Shown: positions 40,552-56,000, numbered from the stretch's first letter. The stretch: 64,000 nucleotides of DNA from Dendrophyllia cribrosa (GCA_024195265.1 JAJLRJ010000013.1:20005521-20069520); one strand, 5' to 3'. The notes: a model not told the origin generated them from the letters alone. Numbers and translations: made by a program.

Positions 40552-41502
40552 CTACAAAGTAACATTATTTGAACCTGTAGAATAAACGGCAACGTATTTT
40601 TGTCCACCACAGCTCCTCCGAAAGTCCCCTTGACATGGTAGGTGGCATTTGTCGTTCCCGACTTGTGCATCGTCGTTAAAATAAAATCCACAAAAGCATT
40701 CGGATGCCAATAAAAGGCCAGCAAAAGGAAATGCTTGTGAGACACAATGCTTGACGCATACATCCGGGACCATAGCGGGATGTCCCTCATATCGGTACTT
40801 AAGTTGCGTGAGAGGGTCGCTGTTGTCATAGCAACCAAGATATAATCCTATCGAAGACTTGTAAGAATCTGAGGGGCAAAGTAATGAAATGAGTGTCTTA
40901 TTTTACTTGTCTTGTTTCAAATTTACAATATGTTAAAGAAAAATAATTGTGACAACTCTCGCTCTGCGGTGGTTTAACTGCCATTTTAGATCACACCGTA
41001 CGTCACTTGACTTTTTGCATGCTTTATTTGATTAAATAAATAGAAGGCAGATTTGTGCTTACATAGTCTGCAACAAACACTCGAAAGAGTTAATTAACTA
41101 CTGCTACAAGCTAAGCCTGTTCAGTGAATTCCACATCTCGACGGTTCTATTAAAAGTGGCGGATCTACGTGATGCCTCCTTCGTTATCTTAGAAAAAAAT
41201 AAGCCCCCCTCCCCCTTATTCACTTGGGGCCCCCTTACGATGGAGAGGGGCCCCCTTACGATGGAGAGTATGGAGTCTGGATCCGCCGATGGTTAAAATC
41301 AGTAAATTATTTATTTTCGTTATGTTACCTGTTAATTTAGTTTGATTGTCGTCTTCGGATTGTAGAAACTCGTCATCTTGTTCTTCATGATCATCTCGCA
41401 GGTCATCATAAATTCCCTGTCCTTTACCAAGAGGTGCTAAGACGTCTGTTTCTTCTTTTAATAAAGGCTTGGTTCGTGTGAAATCCTGGGTTGAAGTAGG
41501 TT
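40552..41502 (-). CDS. GH10 gene, exons 15-16: acidic linker and C-terminal WSC domain
   Basis: Exon 15 (41329-41502) is an acidic linker with a DDLRDDHEEQDDEF stretch. Exon 16 (40552-40868) encodes a classical WSC domain: YLGCYDNS, PDVCVKHCVSQ, ASECFCGFYF, KCHLPCQGD, SCGGQKYVAVYS. All eight cysteines are present. It ends NNVTL then TAG at 40552-40554. Confidence 0.85.
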
Positions 41503-44500
41503 CTTAAAAGAATAACAAGGATAAATGATTCCGCTCAATCCATTTAAATCAACCTCGTCCCCAGGCCCTTCTCCGCTTTCAAAATGGCGGGGCGGGCTGA
41601 GAAACCTCTGGACAAGGGTTAACACTCGTTTCCATCTCTCAAACTGACCTTGGACACCTTATGAGGTTCTACACAACGTGGTATCTTTTATCGTTATACC
41701 GTAGTACTGACGTACACGAGAACAAAACCCCATTTATTGGGCTGAGAACCAGGAGAACTGAGAGAACAGAGCTCCGGTTAAGCAAAGAGTAGCGTTTTGG
41801 GTTTTAGCATTGATCTTCAGTGTTTAGGGTTAAGCACTGATTTGAAAACGGTTAGCTTTCATTTATTGTTATGGGTAACTCTATAAATATGTTAAAAATT
41901 ATATCTCCCGGCAGCTAGTCCACGTTGGTACAGTGGATAAGGTTTCGAGGCATACACATTCTGATCTTTCTTTCTAATTTTACTCTAAAGTGTGATATAG
42001 GTTTTACTTCATGTAACTTAAAGTGAAAAGGGAAGGTCAGTTTGAGATATGGAAACGAATGTTTACCCTGCACAAGACTGCCAAATTATCCCAAGAATCG
42101 TGGAGTATTTGGTCATGTCCCGGGGGGAGGTGCTAACTATAATGGGCTATACGGGGATGCTCCGCCCGAAAGGGGTACCTTTTTGAGGCTGGAGGTATTT
42201 GAAAGGGTAGGGATTTCACGAGTTGAAGTATATGAAAGGGTAGGGATTTCACGAAGGTAGGGAAAACTGCCATTTAAGTATTAGAAAAAGCACCTTTTAA
42301 AATGTAACAAACAGACGCACATTATACAAATATTATATTAAGTATTAGCTAAACACGACGATTGTTAGCATCGCGTTGTGCAACTTGGTTTCCAATTCTT
42401 TTTGGTGTTGCGGCGGTGCAAGTTGAACTGAGCTTTGTGTACACCAGGCTATACTTTGCACACGTTGAACTGAAGGCTTTATGAAAGGGGTACCATTTTA
42501 AGTGAAAGATATATAAAGGGGGTACCATTTTCAATGAAAGGTATATGAAAGGGGTACCTTTTCTGTCAAAAACGGTATATGAAAGGGTAAGGGTTTCGAC
42601 CTCGGGGCGGAGCATCCCCGTACAAAAATTTGTTGAGTACCCCCCCCCCCCCCCCCCCCGGGGGGGGGGGTCATGTGACACGATGAAATGGCGTTTTCGG
42701 AGGTTATTTTCAGTGATTTGCAGTCGTGTTTTTTTATGCAATCTGAAACTCTTGCTCAAACGAAATGACGACATTTCATCATGTTTTACGCTCCAGCATT
42801 TTTTGCAGTATTTGGCAGTCTTGTCCAAGGGATTCTACGACCGGCCGGCCATTTTGAAAGCAGAGAACGCTCAGCAGACGAGATTGTATTTAAATGAAAT
42901 CAAGACCAGAGCGACATAAATTAAAGAGAAGCTTTGCTTAGCTTCTCTTTAATAACATTTAGCCCGAAATGATGAGTGACTGTTTAAGTAACAATGCGTG
43001 TAAGAAGTAGGCAATGCTCTATTGTTCCGCGGCATTTCGCTTTCCCCACATAAGATTGTTTAGGTTTTTTACTGAGAATGCATCAACATATGGACAACAT
43101 ATTTTTGAAATAAAATGTACTGGAACTTTATTTTAAAGTGATGTTTCTTTTGTGCATCAAGATTTTATCCAATCGTGAAACTCCAAAACAATGGCCAAGA
43201 AAGGCTTCTAATTTTACACGTTTCCCACATAGAATTTTGGTTGCATTAAAACTCAGAATAGTTTTCTCTAAAAGGGAATCAAAAAGTAAACTAGAGATAA
43301 ATAAAATGCACTACATGGTTAAGTTATGGTAGATTTTCACGTTTTAGCCAATGAGGTGGACGGTTACAACAATATCACAATTAACACCTTTCTGCATTCC
43401 CTGCCGTTAGGTTGCCTACTTCTTACTAGGACCATTACTTAACTGATGTATAATAAAGCAATAATTGGATTTGGACTATTGTGCGCATTGTTCAGGTAAT
43501 GCAATACAGTAATAATACAATACAAGGTAAAAAGGATTCTGAATACAATATACCTGGCACATGAAGGTGAATAACGACTGGACCACTTCCGGGACTCAAA
43601 GTGAACTTCTGCGTGCTGTTCAGGCCATTAGGGAGTTGTAATACGACGTCATAATCTCCGAAAAATCCACGTGTTTCAAAAAAGGCCATTGATTGGTCCG
43701 TATAAGTAGGTGATAATGTGTCATGCGTAGTCCACTGCTTCAGGAGATTGCGATAACGCAAACCAGCGGCGTTGATCTTGATGTGATAGAGAGACACAAA
43801 AATTGAGCTTGGACCTGTTTAATCTTTTAAGTTAAATGATGGCATAGGTTGTAGCATTAATAGTATAGGTTGTACCAAAATATACAATATATATTAAAAT
43901 CAAATTTTTGAACTGCGGATAAACATGAGTGAACATTATACTATCAACTTAAGCAGTTGAAAAAGAAACCTGAAAAAATCGCAACGTCATGGGTCCTAAT
44001 CTCATTCAAGCCTGATTTTTTTAAGGTTGCTTTTTCAACTGCTTAAGTTGATAGCACACTGCGAGGAGCACAAATTTCACTCATTCTTTATCTAGTTTGT
44101 TTCTGATTTCTGCATACGTAGATATAAAAGCAAGATGGCTGCTGGTTTGTTTCCGAGCTATTCGCAAATAGCACGCACGCGCTTCCCAAGCACCAAAACT
44201 ACCCAAACGTTGTAAACAAAAAGCGAGCACCTTGGAGCAAGTCTTGAATGGCTACGTGGCCAAACGAAAACTATTCAGTGATGATGCATGAAGTTCACTT
44301 CTATCAATATTTCGCAAATAAAATTTAAAATTTGTCCCAACATTAAACATCCAAAAAGTGATCATTCTTGATATTTCTCACACCTTCCAATCGTCTCCAT
44401 CCACAAGGGAAGTATATGGACCTCTCCACGAACTCCGACTCCAGAAGCTCCAAAGAATCAACCCCTGAACACTTTGCGTGCTGAATGCAGTGCGCATGAC

Positions 44501-47500
44501 AGTTTCCAGGCCATCCGCTCGTTTAACGGGGTCTTTCTCGAGAACGTCGACTTCTGTCAGCCATATTGGAATCCTGGATTCACTCAGAATGTTCAAGCGA
44601 TACTATTATAATGAGGAAAGTATATTATATTTAAGCAGGTCATTAGAAACGGAACTCTACACGAACCTCCTTTTCATCGAGATTTAGGGATTTCAACTTG
44701 TAACGCACGATTTGAGACTGGCGCCAGCTACGCTCGCGCATGGAGATTTTTAAAACTCGTACACATTTCACAATTTTAGCGCAAAAAAAAAAAACTATAA
44801 AAGAGCTTACTACAAAATATAGGCCTACGTATCCCTTAGCAACGACTCTATAAGTCCTATGTTAAGATTGACTCGCCTAAATTTTGAAAATCCATTACCT
44901 TAACTTCGGCAATGGAAGGGTCACGAAGTCAACAGTACGTTTCAAAATAAATACTCACCAGGAGCAATGTCGGATTCACGTGACCAGTGAAATGACCCTG
45001 AACTCCAATTCCGTCCAGCGGAATTCCTCGCAGCAATAAATCTTGAGCTTCTTCAAGAAATGCCTGCAAGTAAAAAATCTCAGTCACGCATGGAGCTTGA
45101 GTGCAGCATTCCTATTTCAGACCAATCAGCGGCTTTGACATGAGCCTTGCACGCGCATCGCATAAGCCACACTGCCGGGCTTCAAACTACACACGCTCTC
45201 ACCTACTGCAATTTGCGCCGCATTTAAATAATTTTATTATGACATCAATATATTTTTTGGCAAGGGAAAGGGAGTAAGGCCGCGTTATAGTCTCAGTGAG
45301 GAAGGTGGGGGGATTCTTATATAAAATTGACGGCGGTGATCGCCGGAAATTTTAAAAGGAACCATAAAAAGGTCTTTGGAACCCGTTTGGTGGCGTGGCT
45401 CACATTTAGCCCTAAAGCCTGGTTTCCATATAATCGCAACGATCGCAGCGATCGTTACGATCGACGATCGCTGCGATTCTTGCGATCCTTGCGATCGCTG
45501 AGCCCTCAAGGGCCGGGTTCACGAAGCCCTCCTAAGTTAAGACATATCCTAAGTATTGTTTCTTAAACATAGCCTATTGTTGGAATAACAATGCACTATT
45601 GTTAAGAAACAATACTTAGGATATGTCTTAACTTAGGAGGGCTTCGTGAATCCGGCCCCAGGTTTCCATATAATCACAGCGATCGCAAGGAAACGTCGAG
45701 TCGGCCTGGATCCGATTAACTTTAAGTGCATTATGGGATACAAAGCTTTGGTGTGCAATGCTTTCTGGGACATTTTGGATAGCAAGAATCGCAAGAGTGG
45801 TTTCCATATAAAAACCTCTCGATCACAAGGATCGCAAGGATCTCAGAGATAGAAATTTTTCTATCTCTGCGATCGCAATCGCAAGGATCGCAAAGTTTTT
45901 GGTTTCCATATGATCACAAGGGTCGCACAACACTTTTTTTCTGCGATCGTTGCGATCCTTGCGATTATATGGAAACTAGGCTTAAGAGGTACCTGTTATA
46001 AAGCCGATTTCGAAAAATACCATAATAATCTTTTATGTGCAGGATCAGCCTCACCGGGGTGTGATTATTCAAGTCTCATTTGTTAGAATGACACAATGGA
46101 ATTCAGAGTACATGAAGGAATGCTAGGACGTTGCATTATGTGTTCGTATACAAATGTGCACCGTATGCATAGCACGTGCAGTTCGTGCTGAAAACAGAAG
46201 AAATTAAAGTCTAGTTTCCATATAATCGCAAGGATCGCAGCGATCGCAGAAAAAAGTGTTGTGCGACCTTTGCGATCATATGGAAACCAAAAACTTTGCG
46301 ATCCTTGCGATCGTTACGATCCTTGCGATTACGATCGCAGACTGAGATAGGAAATTTTCTATCTCTGCGATCCTTGCGATCGAGAGGTTTTTATATGGAA
46401 ACCACTCTTGCGATTCTTGCGATCCAAAATGTCCCAGAAAGCATTGCACCCCAAAGCCTTGTATTCCACAATGCACTTAAAGTTTATCGGATCCAGGCCT
46501 ACTTGACATTTCCTTGCGATCGCTGCGATCATATGGAAACCTGAGGTCTCAGCGATCGCAAGGATCGCAAGAATCGCAGCGATCGTCGATCTAACGATCG
46601 TTGCGATTATATGGAAACCAGCTGGCTTTAGAAAAATCAGGCTAACAACAAGCACCACCCAAACCTGCACTTTATAGAGAATTACTTTTTTTCGAAGTGG
46701 CCTATTGTGCTGGCTTAGAACCATAAAATATATCAGTCATAATAACGCCGACAGTGGTCATTTTTTATTCAAACACTCTTAGTGGTACCAAACATATTAC
46801 TGTAAATTGTTAGTACTGTCAGTGTATTTTTGGTAATCACTTCTAATTTCAACTAGCACGGATGTCCTTCTAGGACGTCCTTCCTGAGAGTAAGGTTTTT
46901 GAATAGTTAAGGCTGTAGTGATGTTTGCGTAGTTTCCAAGCGAGTCGGCTACAAAGATACGATCAGCCGCGGCACTTTTACATTGGAATTTTCTTCCATT
47001 CCCGGGAGTCCCTGCTAATACTTAAAGCAGTAGAGTTCAGATACCAGAGGTAAGTGCCTGGCAAGGAAAACCACGAGCCGCGCCCACCCACCCATCCATT
47101 CCCCCTTTCCGGTTTGGGGTTTGGGCTTGAAGCTAAACACCCAATTTCATTAAGCTTCGTTGATTATTGTGGAAACTACAATGTCATCGAGGACAGTCTC
47201 AATCGGCCCACTTCTTTAATAGGAGATATAGGTTACTAATGAAGTATATTTTACTTTAAAGTGCCCTTGTGATCAAATTTTTGATTTTCATTTTTTTACA
47301 TTTTCGTGTATTATTATACTTTCTTACTCATCTTTCCAAATTTCAATCCATTACGAACATCAGAAGTCATTTATTTTAACATTTATTTCCGAGAATTTAC
47401 GGCCGCCATTAATCAACCTTGTTCCAAGGCTTGGTTGCGAATGGGAGAAAGTGACGTCAAAGACTCAAACATACCTCGCGGGTTGAAATTATAATAACAA

Positions 47501-49257
47501 TAAGTATTGAAAGTCACGTGAAAAGCAACAAAAACTTTGGATTTGTTCTTCGTGCCATTTTTTATGCTGATTGTTATTATAATTTCAACCCGTGAGGTAT
47601 GTTTGAGTCTTTGACGTCACTTTCTCCCATTCGCAACCAAGCCTTGGAACAAGGTTGATTAATGGCTCGGAAATAAATGTTCTCGGAAATAAATGTTATC
47701 GGAAATAAATGTTAAAATAAAATGACTTCTGATGTTCGTAATGGATTGAAATTTGGCAAGATGAGTAAGAAAGTGCAATAGTACACGAAAATGTAAAAAA
47801 TGAAAATCAAAAATTTGATCATAGGGGCACTTTAAATACTTACCTGAGTTAATTGCCCATTTTCTACAACATCGAAATCGTTGACAAACAAATCTACATC
47901 CGGGTCTATGTCGGCAGCGGTTGAATACATCCAATCACGAATAGCTGGACCTTCACGATGAGCGAAATAAGAGCCATGCAACATTTCATTGTTAACATCC
48001 CACTGCATAAAGCTATAAACAACAGGAAAGAGACGAATAAAACTCGATAGAGCATTGTTTTTTGTACTTACAACTCTGGTTATTCCTCACTTTCTCCAGT
48101 CTCCGTTATTGTTAGATCAACCTGTGCTGGTATTAACCAGACATTAATAATAGCCTGTGGTTTCCTCTACGAGATGGGATGAATTGTCACCAATCTCAAT
48201 TTCCGACTACAACAGGCGACAAATTAGTTGATACACGGTTTTCGTGGCATATTTATCGCTATCGCTTACCATTAACTACACTCCCATCTAATGTTGTGGG
48301 ATCGCAGCGCGGGGGTGGCGGGGGTGAAGGTTGGGAATGGGGCGGGTGGGGCTGAAATGGGGTCTTGTCTAGAAAAATGTTTTAACATTACTACAGTCGC
48401 TTCTCAAACTGAATAGAAAAGGAAGCGTTAATAAGCTAGAGATTCTGACTCACCGTCCTCGATATCTCCCGAGTAGATTCTGTAATCTTTCTTTAAGCTT
48501 TTTCTTGAGCTTGTAATTTGGGATTTTCTTCACCCAAAATGGAACTTGTGCATCAACTGCCCAGAAGACACAATGGCCACGGATCAACTTACTGAAATAG
48601 AACATGGTTACACGTTTAGCGTATGAATTAAACGCTTTCGAAGTCCAATCCCTAACGTCCTCGTCGTGGGAAGTGAGCTACTGTAATTAAGGGATAGCCT
48701 GTCGAGGTGAAATACATTGGGGCATATCTTCTGAGGCTGCTACTGTAGCTGTGAAGGCCTGACAGGAACCCTGAGAAAGCTAGCAAACAGGGGTTCTGGT
48801 AAGTCTACAGAGGGCCAGTCACCCACTCGACTACAGAAACCGAAGCACAAGATTTACAGTGGAATACTATGGTTTGCCAGAGGGAGCACCGTTGTAGAAA
48901 CGGTAACAGCGACCTTCAGATTTGACTACGAGTAAAAAATCGAGTACGAGTACGACTTTAGAATTTCGAGATAATTGTATCCACCGAACTGTAACTCCTT
49001 CCTGTTGCTGACTAACACGTAAATAAACGTTAGGGATAAGATTGGTGTGATAATTAAGTATATGAGGCACAGGAATTTGGTTTGAAAACTCGTACTCGTA
49101 CTCAATCTCGTACTCGTAGTCCAATCTGAAGGTCGCTAATATGATACCTACAGACCGAAACCACCAGGAAGACAGCGAGCCGATGACCTCCCTTGTGGCA
49201 CCAGAATCCATCACTAAAATTAATCGCTTTAATTACTGATCGTGTTTAAATAAAGGA

Positions 49258-49293
<36 letters not shown>

Positions 49294-50002
49294 GCTACCG
49301 CTACCGCTACCGCTACCGCTACCGCTACCACTACCACTACCACTACCACTACCACTACCACTACCACTACCACTACCACTACCACTACCACTACCACTAC
49401 CACTACCACTACCACTACCACTACCACTACCACTACCACTACCACTACCACTACCACTACCACTACCACTACCACTACCACTACCACTACCACTACCACT
49501 ACCACTACCACTACCACTACCACTACCACTACCACTACCACTACCACTACCACTACCACTACCACTACCACTACCACTACCACTACCACTACCACTACCA
49601 CTACCACTACCACTACCACTACCACTACCACTACCACTACCACTACCACTACCACTACCACTACCACTACCACTACCACTACCACTACCACTACCACTAC
49701 CACTACCACTACCACTACCACTACCACTACCACTACCACTACCACTACCACTACCACTACCACTACCACTACCACTACCACTACCACTACCACTACCACT
49801 ACCACTACCACTACCACTACCACTACCACTACCACTACCACTACCACTACCACTACCACTACCACTACCACTACCACTACCACTACCACTACCACTACCA
49901 CTACCACTACCACTACCACTACCACTACCACTACCACTACCACTACCACTACCACTACCACTACCACTACCACTACCACTACCACTACCACTACCACTAC
50001 CA

Positions 50003-50061
<59 letters not shown>

Positions 50062-53000
50062 GGCTGTTGGAACGAAAGGTAGCACGAGATCGCATCCACA
50101 GGAGAAAACCTGTGGAGACCTTATGTGCCCCGTGGCGATGATAAGGACTGAAGATGATATTGCTTAAACGATGACTGCATTATATTAACTGGAGGGTTAG
50201 TGAGTAATCTTACTTGTGAGCTTGAAGAAAATCCACGGCTTTATCTGCAGTGTCATAATGTATGTGACCCTGAGGGGAAATGTAGCCATAATAAGCTCAA
50301 AACGCTTACATATGCATCGCTTTCAAATGCATCGTTTACATAGAGTGTAGCTAGGATAATAAAACGACAAGCCTGACAAGGGCGGTTTTCTAACACAATT
50401 TTATAATGAAATTGTTTTGCAATTATCCTTGATGGGCTTGGGTGGGTAACAAAATAATATAAAAACAGTTGAAGTTCTCTTAAGCGACCAACTCGGCATT
50501 TCAAAATAGCGGTCGTGTCTAGAGCCGGCCGCTTACGAGATTTCGTTCTTGTAAGCAACCATTCCCTATAAAGGTAGAATGTGGTCTGAAAAAAAAAGCC
50601 TAATTTGCAATATGCTCTCGCGTTGTTTCCTTAGACAAGAAACCTAACTCCATATTGTTTCTCTCCACCCAGGTGTATAAATGGGTATCGACAACAAAAT
50701 GCTGTTTAACCCTGCGATGGACTAGCATCCCACCCAGGAAAGGAATAGCAAAACATTTCTAGTTGCTTCATGCTACGGAATCCGGGTTAAGCTCCGGCAG
50801 AGTGGGTCACCTGTGCGCTCGCGTGCACGTGACCTTATCTACCTTACAGTGCTTATGAGACCAGCGTAAATGCTACAAATGGACAGTGGACGTATTGGAA
50901 AAAGCTCAGTTCATAAATCGCAAAGGTGGTTGCGAGTTGCTTGTGGGAGCTTTGAATCACATAGTTTTACTGAGTAGATTAACGGGGTTTCGCGAAGAAG
51001 GTTCCTGAGGGAAGCTCAGTCCGCTTACGATAATGGACGGAAGAAGAGCTGCAACTGTATAATTGCTAGTATTACGTCCCGAAATTACTCACCGGTTTGG
51101 GTTCCACTATATCCCATTTGAGAGAACTTTCCAACACGGCCCATTGAAAGTTGTTCAGGTAGAAGTCGCGATATTGAGGTTTTCTTATAAGAAAGTTGCT
51201 GTTTACAGCGGCTCCAAAGGCAAAGAGGTGAGATTTTTGTCTTACCTATGGAAAAAAGAACATATATTTAAGCATGGGTACATTTAATCGTGTATAAACT
51301 GTGTTTATGATTGACTCAATGTGTGGTATGAAATGACGAAGATGAGCTACTTACTGTGACTTTTAGACGAGGCAGCAGGTCCGAAGTATATCGAGAACCT
51401 GTGATATTAACTCTAAAACAATGGGAAAAAAAGACAAGTAACTACACCGTAAAGCACTAATTAGAAAAATAGAATTGTCTTATTAAGACCGGGCATGTTT
51501 TTGGTATTCTGGGACTGGGGAGGGAGGTTGTGGGAGAGGGGGGGGGGGGGGGGGGGGGGGAGGGTTAGGGGTGCGAAAATGTTTAATTAAAGAAATACAG
51601 GCAATACGAAAGAATTCATAAGTAATATGTACGTCCAAAAATTTCTAAGTTAAGGTACGTCATGTGAGGTGACAAAGGTCGTATGATGAGGAACTACGTC
51701 ATATCGGAACGGTCGCCATCTTGGATTTCTATGATGGCAGAAGAGAGCCAAAATTGGGTCAAAAGTAATTAAAACCAATGGAAGGATACTGAAATGGTTT
51801 TAATTTGTAAAATCTACTGCAAGAAAGTTAAGCAAGAAATTCGAAATTTTAGTATAAACATGCCTATCGAAAGATGGTCGCCAGATATTGTAAAATAGAA
51901 ATGCTTGCCCAATATATTCCAGAAAAACTAATAAAGTCTGGTGGGTGTTGGTGAAATGCTTTAGAATTTACAAACTTTCAACGTAGCACGGGCCTCTTTC
52001 GCCCCAAAACCCGGTCCGAATGGGGTTGAATTGTGTCAATATAAATGAACACACAATTTGTACAAACCTGAATTGTATATTTCGTTTCCTGTGTTTATCG
52101 ATCAATGCATCACTGGTCTTCCTCCAATCAGATGGCTGAGGTAGTTCTCCAAGATATAAGTCATCCAGCAGAATATCGACTGTCGGTTTTGGTCCTTTGA
52201 AGTAAATAAACACGAATTTGAATCCTCCTTTAGCGACTGGCATTTCAAACGCTGTATGCCAACGAACCCAGCCATTATCTAGAATTCAAAACATACCAAA
52301 TTAATTTGAACTTTTGAGTTTCATCGACGCACCTTTTGTGTCCCTAGATATCTCTCAGGGGATGAGAAGGGGGAGGGGTTGCGGTGGATGGGGGGGAGGG
52401 GAGGGGTAGTTTCTGGGAAGTAAATGACCTTGCGTTTATCAGGGCAACGATCCTGTTTTTTTATGTGGACACCCTGTGGCCGACATATTAGACCAAACAC
52501 ACAAGGGAACTGACAACTTACGTTGTAGAAGCAAAATGTTTTTGGAAAGTCAGAAACCGTTTTCTAGGACTCACTCAACGGGAAAAAATTTGGAAAATAT
52601 ATATTAATTAAAAATTTTGAATGTTTCCTGAAAAACGATTAATATTACACCGCACGTAAAGCTGGCCTAGGGGATACCACTTTTTCCTTTGGCCTGTGAT
52701 GAGAGATAAGTCTTCTTGAATACTTGTTTTCGATCTATTCTGGAAATCATCGATGACGACAACATTGCAAATACTCTTGCTAATTCTTTTTTTTTTTTTT
52801 TTTTTTTTTTTAATCTTCATATAGTGATATTAACATACATACATGTACATATAGTGCTATACGATACAATATAATACACACAAAACATACACAAAAGATC
52901 ATACAGAGTAATTTAGTATGCAGTTAGAGCATTCTATGTTTTACATTGCTTATGTATTGTATATTTGTAGATATTGTTAATATAATGTATTATGTATTTT

Positions 53001-56000
53001 GTGAGAGGTTAATCTGAAAATTAAGGCGAGACCATTTCTGTGCAAAAGGCTTTGGATCATTATTATAACATGCAATTTGTTCTTCTATTTCCATTGAGTT
53101 TATAACTAGTTGTATATACACCTGCAGCTTAGGAAGCTTGTTTCCAAGTTTGCAGGTGTATATATAGTGTCTAGATATAAGGAGTAAATGATGAAGGAGA
53201 AAATCTTTTGTGTTGTCAATAAGACCAAAACAAAGAGACAAAGAAGGAGTAACATTTTCTAAATCCTTAACGTTTTGGGAAATCCACTCGAAGATGCTCT
53301 TCCAGAAATCTTGTGTATGTTTGCAGTTCCAAAATAGATGAATAAGGGTTTCTTTTTCTCCCTCGCAGAAGGAGCAGGAATCTCTTTGTTTAATGCCTAT
53401 CTTGTACAAAAAATCATTTGTAGCGATTTTTCTGTGAAGAAATTTAAATTGGAAGACCCTGAGCTTTGACTCCCTTGTACACAGAAATGGCAGACAGTAC
53501 GTGCTTTTCCAATTTACTGTTATATTAGAATTACAAAATAAGTCTCTCTCTTCCAACCACTTACCCTGACTCCTAGATGGCATAGAAGCTTTGTTATTTA
53601 TTAATTGTTCATATATTTTTTTGGAGACTTTGGTATAAGACATAAGGTTGTCAACTTGGTCCTTTGGAGTTACATTGTTGCAGGCCGTAAAGTATATCTT
53701 CTTGTAATGAACTACGGCTGATATCACTTTGTAATATTCGAGATAATTGGTTTTGATTCTGTATTTATCAATAAAGGCATTGTAGGTTAGAAACTTCTGG
53801 TCATTACCTAACAAATCTCTAATCTCCTTTATTCCCGTACTCAACCATAATTTGTAAAAGAATGGACGGTTTTCTATTCTAATGTGAGAGTTATACCATA
53901 TACATGTGGATGCAAAATCTAGATTCTCATCTCTGTAGTTGAATTTGGTCCAATGCTGTATGATTTCATGCAAGAACGGGTCCTTGAGATTGAGCAGTGT
54001 AGTATCTTGTTGTTTTAAATTACTTCGAAACAATAGTTTACCGCCATATTTCTCTAAGTAATGTTCAAAAAAGAGTTTCCACTTCCCTTTATTTTCTTCA
54101 TTTAGATATCCTTGAATCCATTTCATTTTCAAAGCTTCGTGAAAGCTTTGAATATCTCACATTTTAAGCCCTCCATTCTCATAATTATTTATTATTGTCG
54201 TTCTTTTGATTTTATCGCCCTTATTGTCCCAAAGGAAATCATATAATATGGAGTTGATTTTCTTGATTATGTCAGGAGGTGTTGGAAGAGATGACAATAT
54301 GTAGACGATTTGTGATACGGCTAAGGTTTTTATAATTGTAATTTTACCCAAGAGGGTTAGTCTTCTGGCCGACCAATTATCTAATATACTCTTTATTTTT
54401 TCAATTTTCTCAATAAAGTTTAAATCTAGGGAGCGGTCTTCTGAAGTAGAGAACCAAACTCCCAAAGCAAAGACCTTCTCATCAGCCCAAATTATAGGTT
54501 TGCTTGAACAAAAGGTAAAGTTAGAACTTTTAAGGGCGCCGATCCAGAGGGCTTCAGTTTTGTCATAGTTAACTTTCAAACCAGATATGGAGGCAAAGGC
54601 ATCGAGTAAGTACAAAGATCTTGAAAAGGAGGATTCAGAGCCATCTAGAATCATAGTCGTGTCATCTGCGTATTGGGATAACTTACACTCAGTGTCGAGA
54701 ATTTTTATTCCACGGACCTCCTTATCATTTCTCACTGCATTACCTAGTATTTCAGCGCATAAAATAAATAAATATGGGGATAGCGGGCATCCCTGTCTCA
54801 CACCACGATCTAAGTTGAAAAAGTCCGAAGACCAGCCGTTGTTCAGAACACAGCTGCTGATATCGGTATAAAAAACCTTTACCCAAGAAATCAGAAAAGT
54901 TCCAAAGTTATAGTACTTCAGTGTTTTTTCTATAAAAGACCATTTAATACTATCAAAGGCTTTTTCAAAGTCAACAAAAAGTAAGAGACCCGGTATTTTT
55001 TTTATATTCGTGTAATTTATAATGCTATCGACGAGTCTGATGTTTTCTCCGATAAATCGGCCTTTTAGAAAACCAGTTTGATCATTGTTAATTATTTTTG
55101 GCGGAACCTTTCGTATTCTATTTGCTATGGATTTGGCCGCTATTTTGTAATCGCAGTTAAGCAAAGTGATAGGCCTCCAATTTTTAATGAGATTGGCAGG
55201 TTTATTCTTTTTAGGTATAAGAGTAATTAATCCTCTTCTTTGAGTAATCGATAAGAGACCTTTTGAATATGCGCAATTCAAGGCATTTAGTAAGTACTGA
55301 TCAATGTCACTCCAGAAAACTTTATAGAATTCAGCTGGGAGGCCATCACTTCCTGGGCTCTTATTGGGTTCCATGGATTTCAAACTTTCTAAGCATTCGG
55401 AGGCAGTCAGAAAGCCTTCACACTGTATTTTCTCTTGCTCATTTAGATTAATAGTATTTCCTTCTGGGAAAAATAACATTTCTTCCGCAATATTAGAATG
55501 CGTATAAGTCGACGAGTAAAGATTCCGATAGAAGGATTTTGCTTCTTCTAATATCTCGCCATCGGTATTGACAACATTATCATTTGCTAATGTCAGGTGT
55601 TTGATGGTTTTTTTATTAAAGTGTCGCTTTTCCAAGTTTAGGAAGTATTTTGTATTTTTTTCTCCTTCATTATACCATCGAGATTTAGATCTAAGGATCG
55701 CCCCTCGCGTTTTATATTTTGCTATTTTTTCTTTTTGTAGAATCTTAACATCTATTTCGCTATAGATCTGAATTTTCTCATTTTCAGAGAGATTGTTTTC
55801 TTCTAACTTTTTTTGGAGAGATAATATTCAGATTCAAGGTTTATCTCAAGTGATTTCATTTTAGCTTTCTTTTTTCTTGCGTAGTTTAAAGAGCTGGACC
55901 TAATTTGCAACTTCATGGTGTCCCATAATAGGATGGCATCAATCTCATTATTGTTCGCATATTCGTTTGCTACATCAGTGATTGTTTTCTTAATTAGGCC

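Noticed and set aside
49233..50099. Long open frames with poly-Val or Ser-Gly repeats
   Set aside because: They are translations of the CTACCA microsatellite inside an intron of the GH10 gene.
54157..55635. Reverse transcriptase as a host or retron gene
   Set aside because: Motifs, poly(A) tail, 5' truncation and the C-terminal Cys/His motif identify an L1/Tx1-like LINE.
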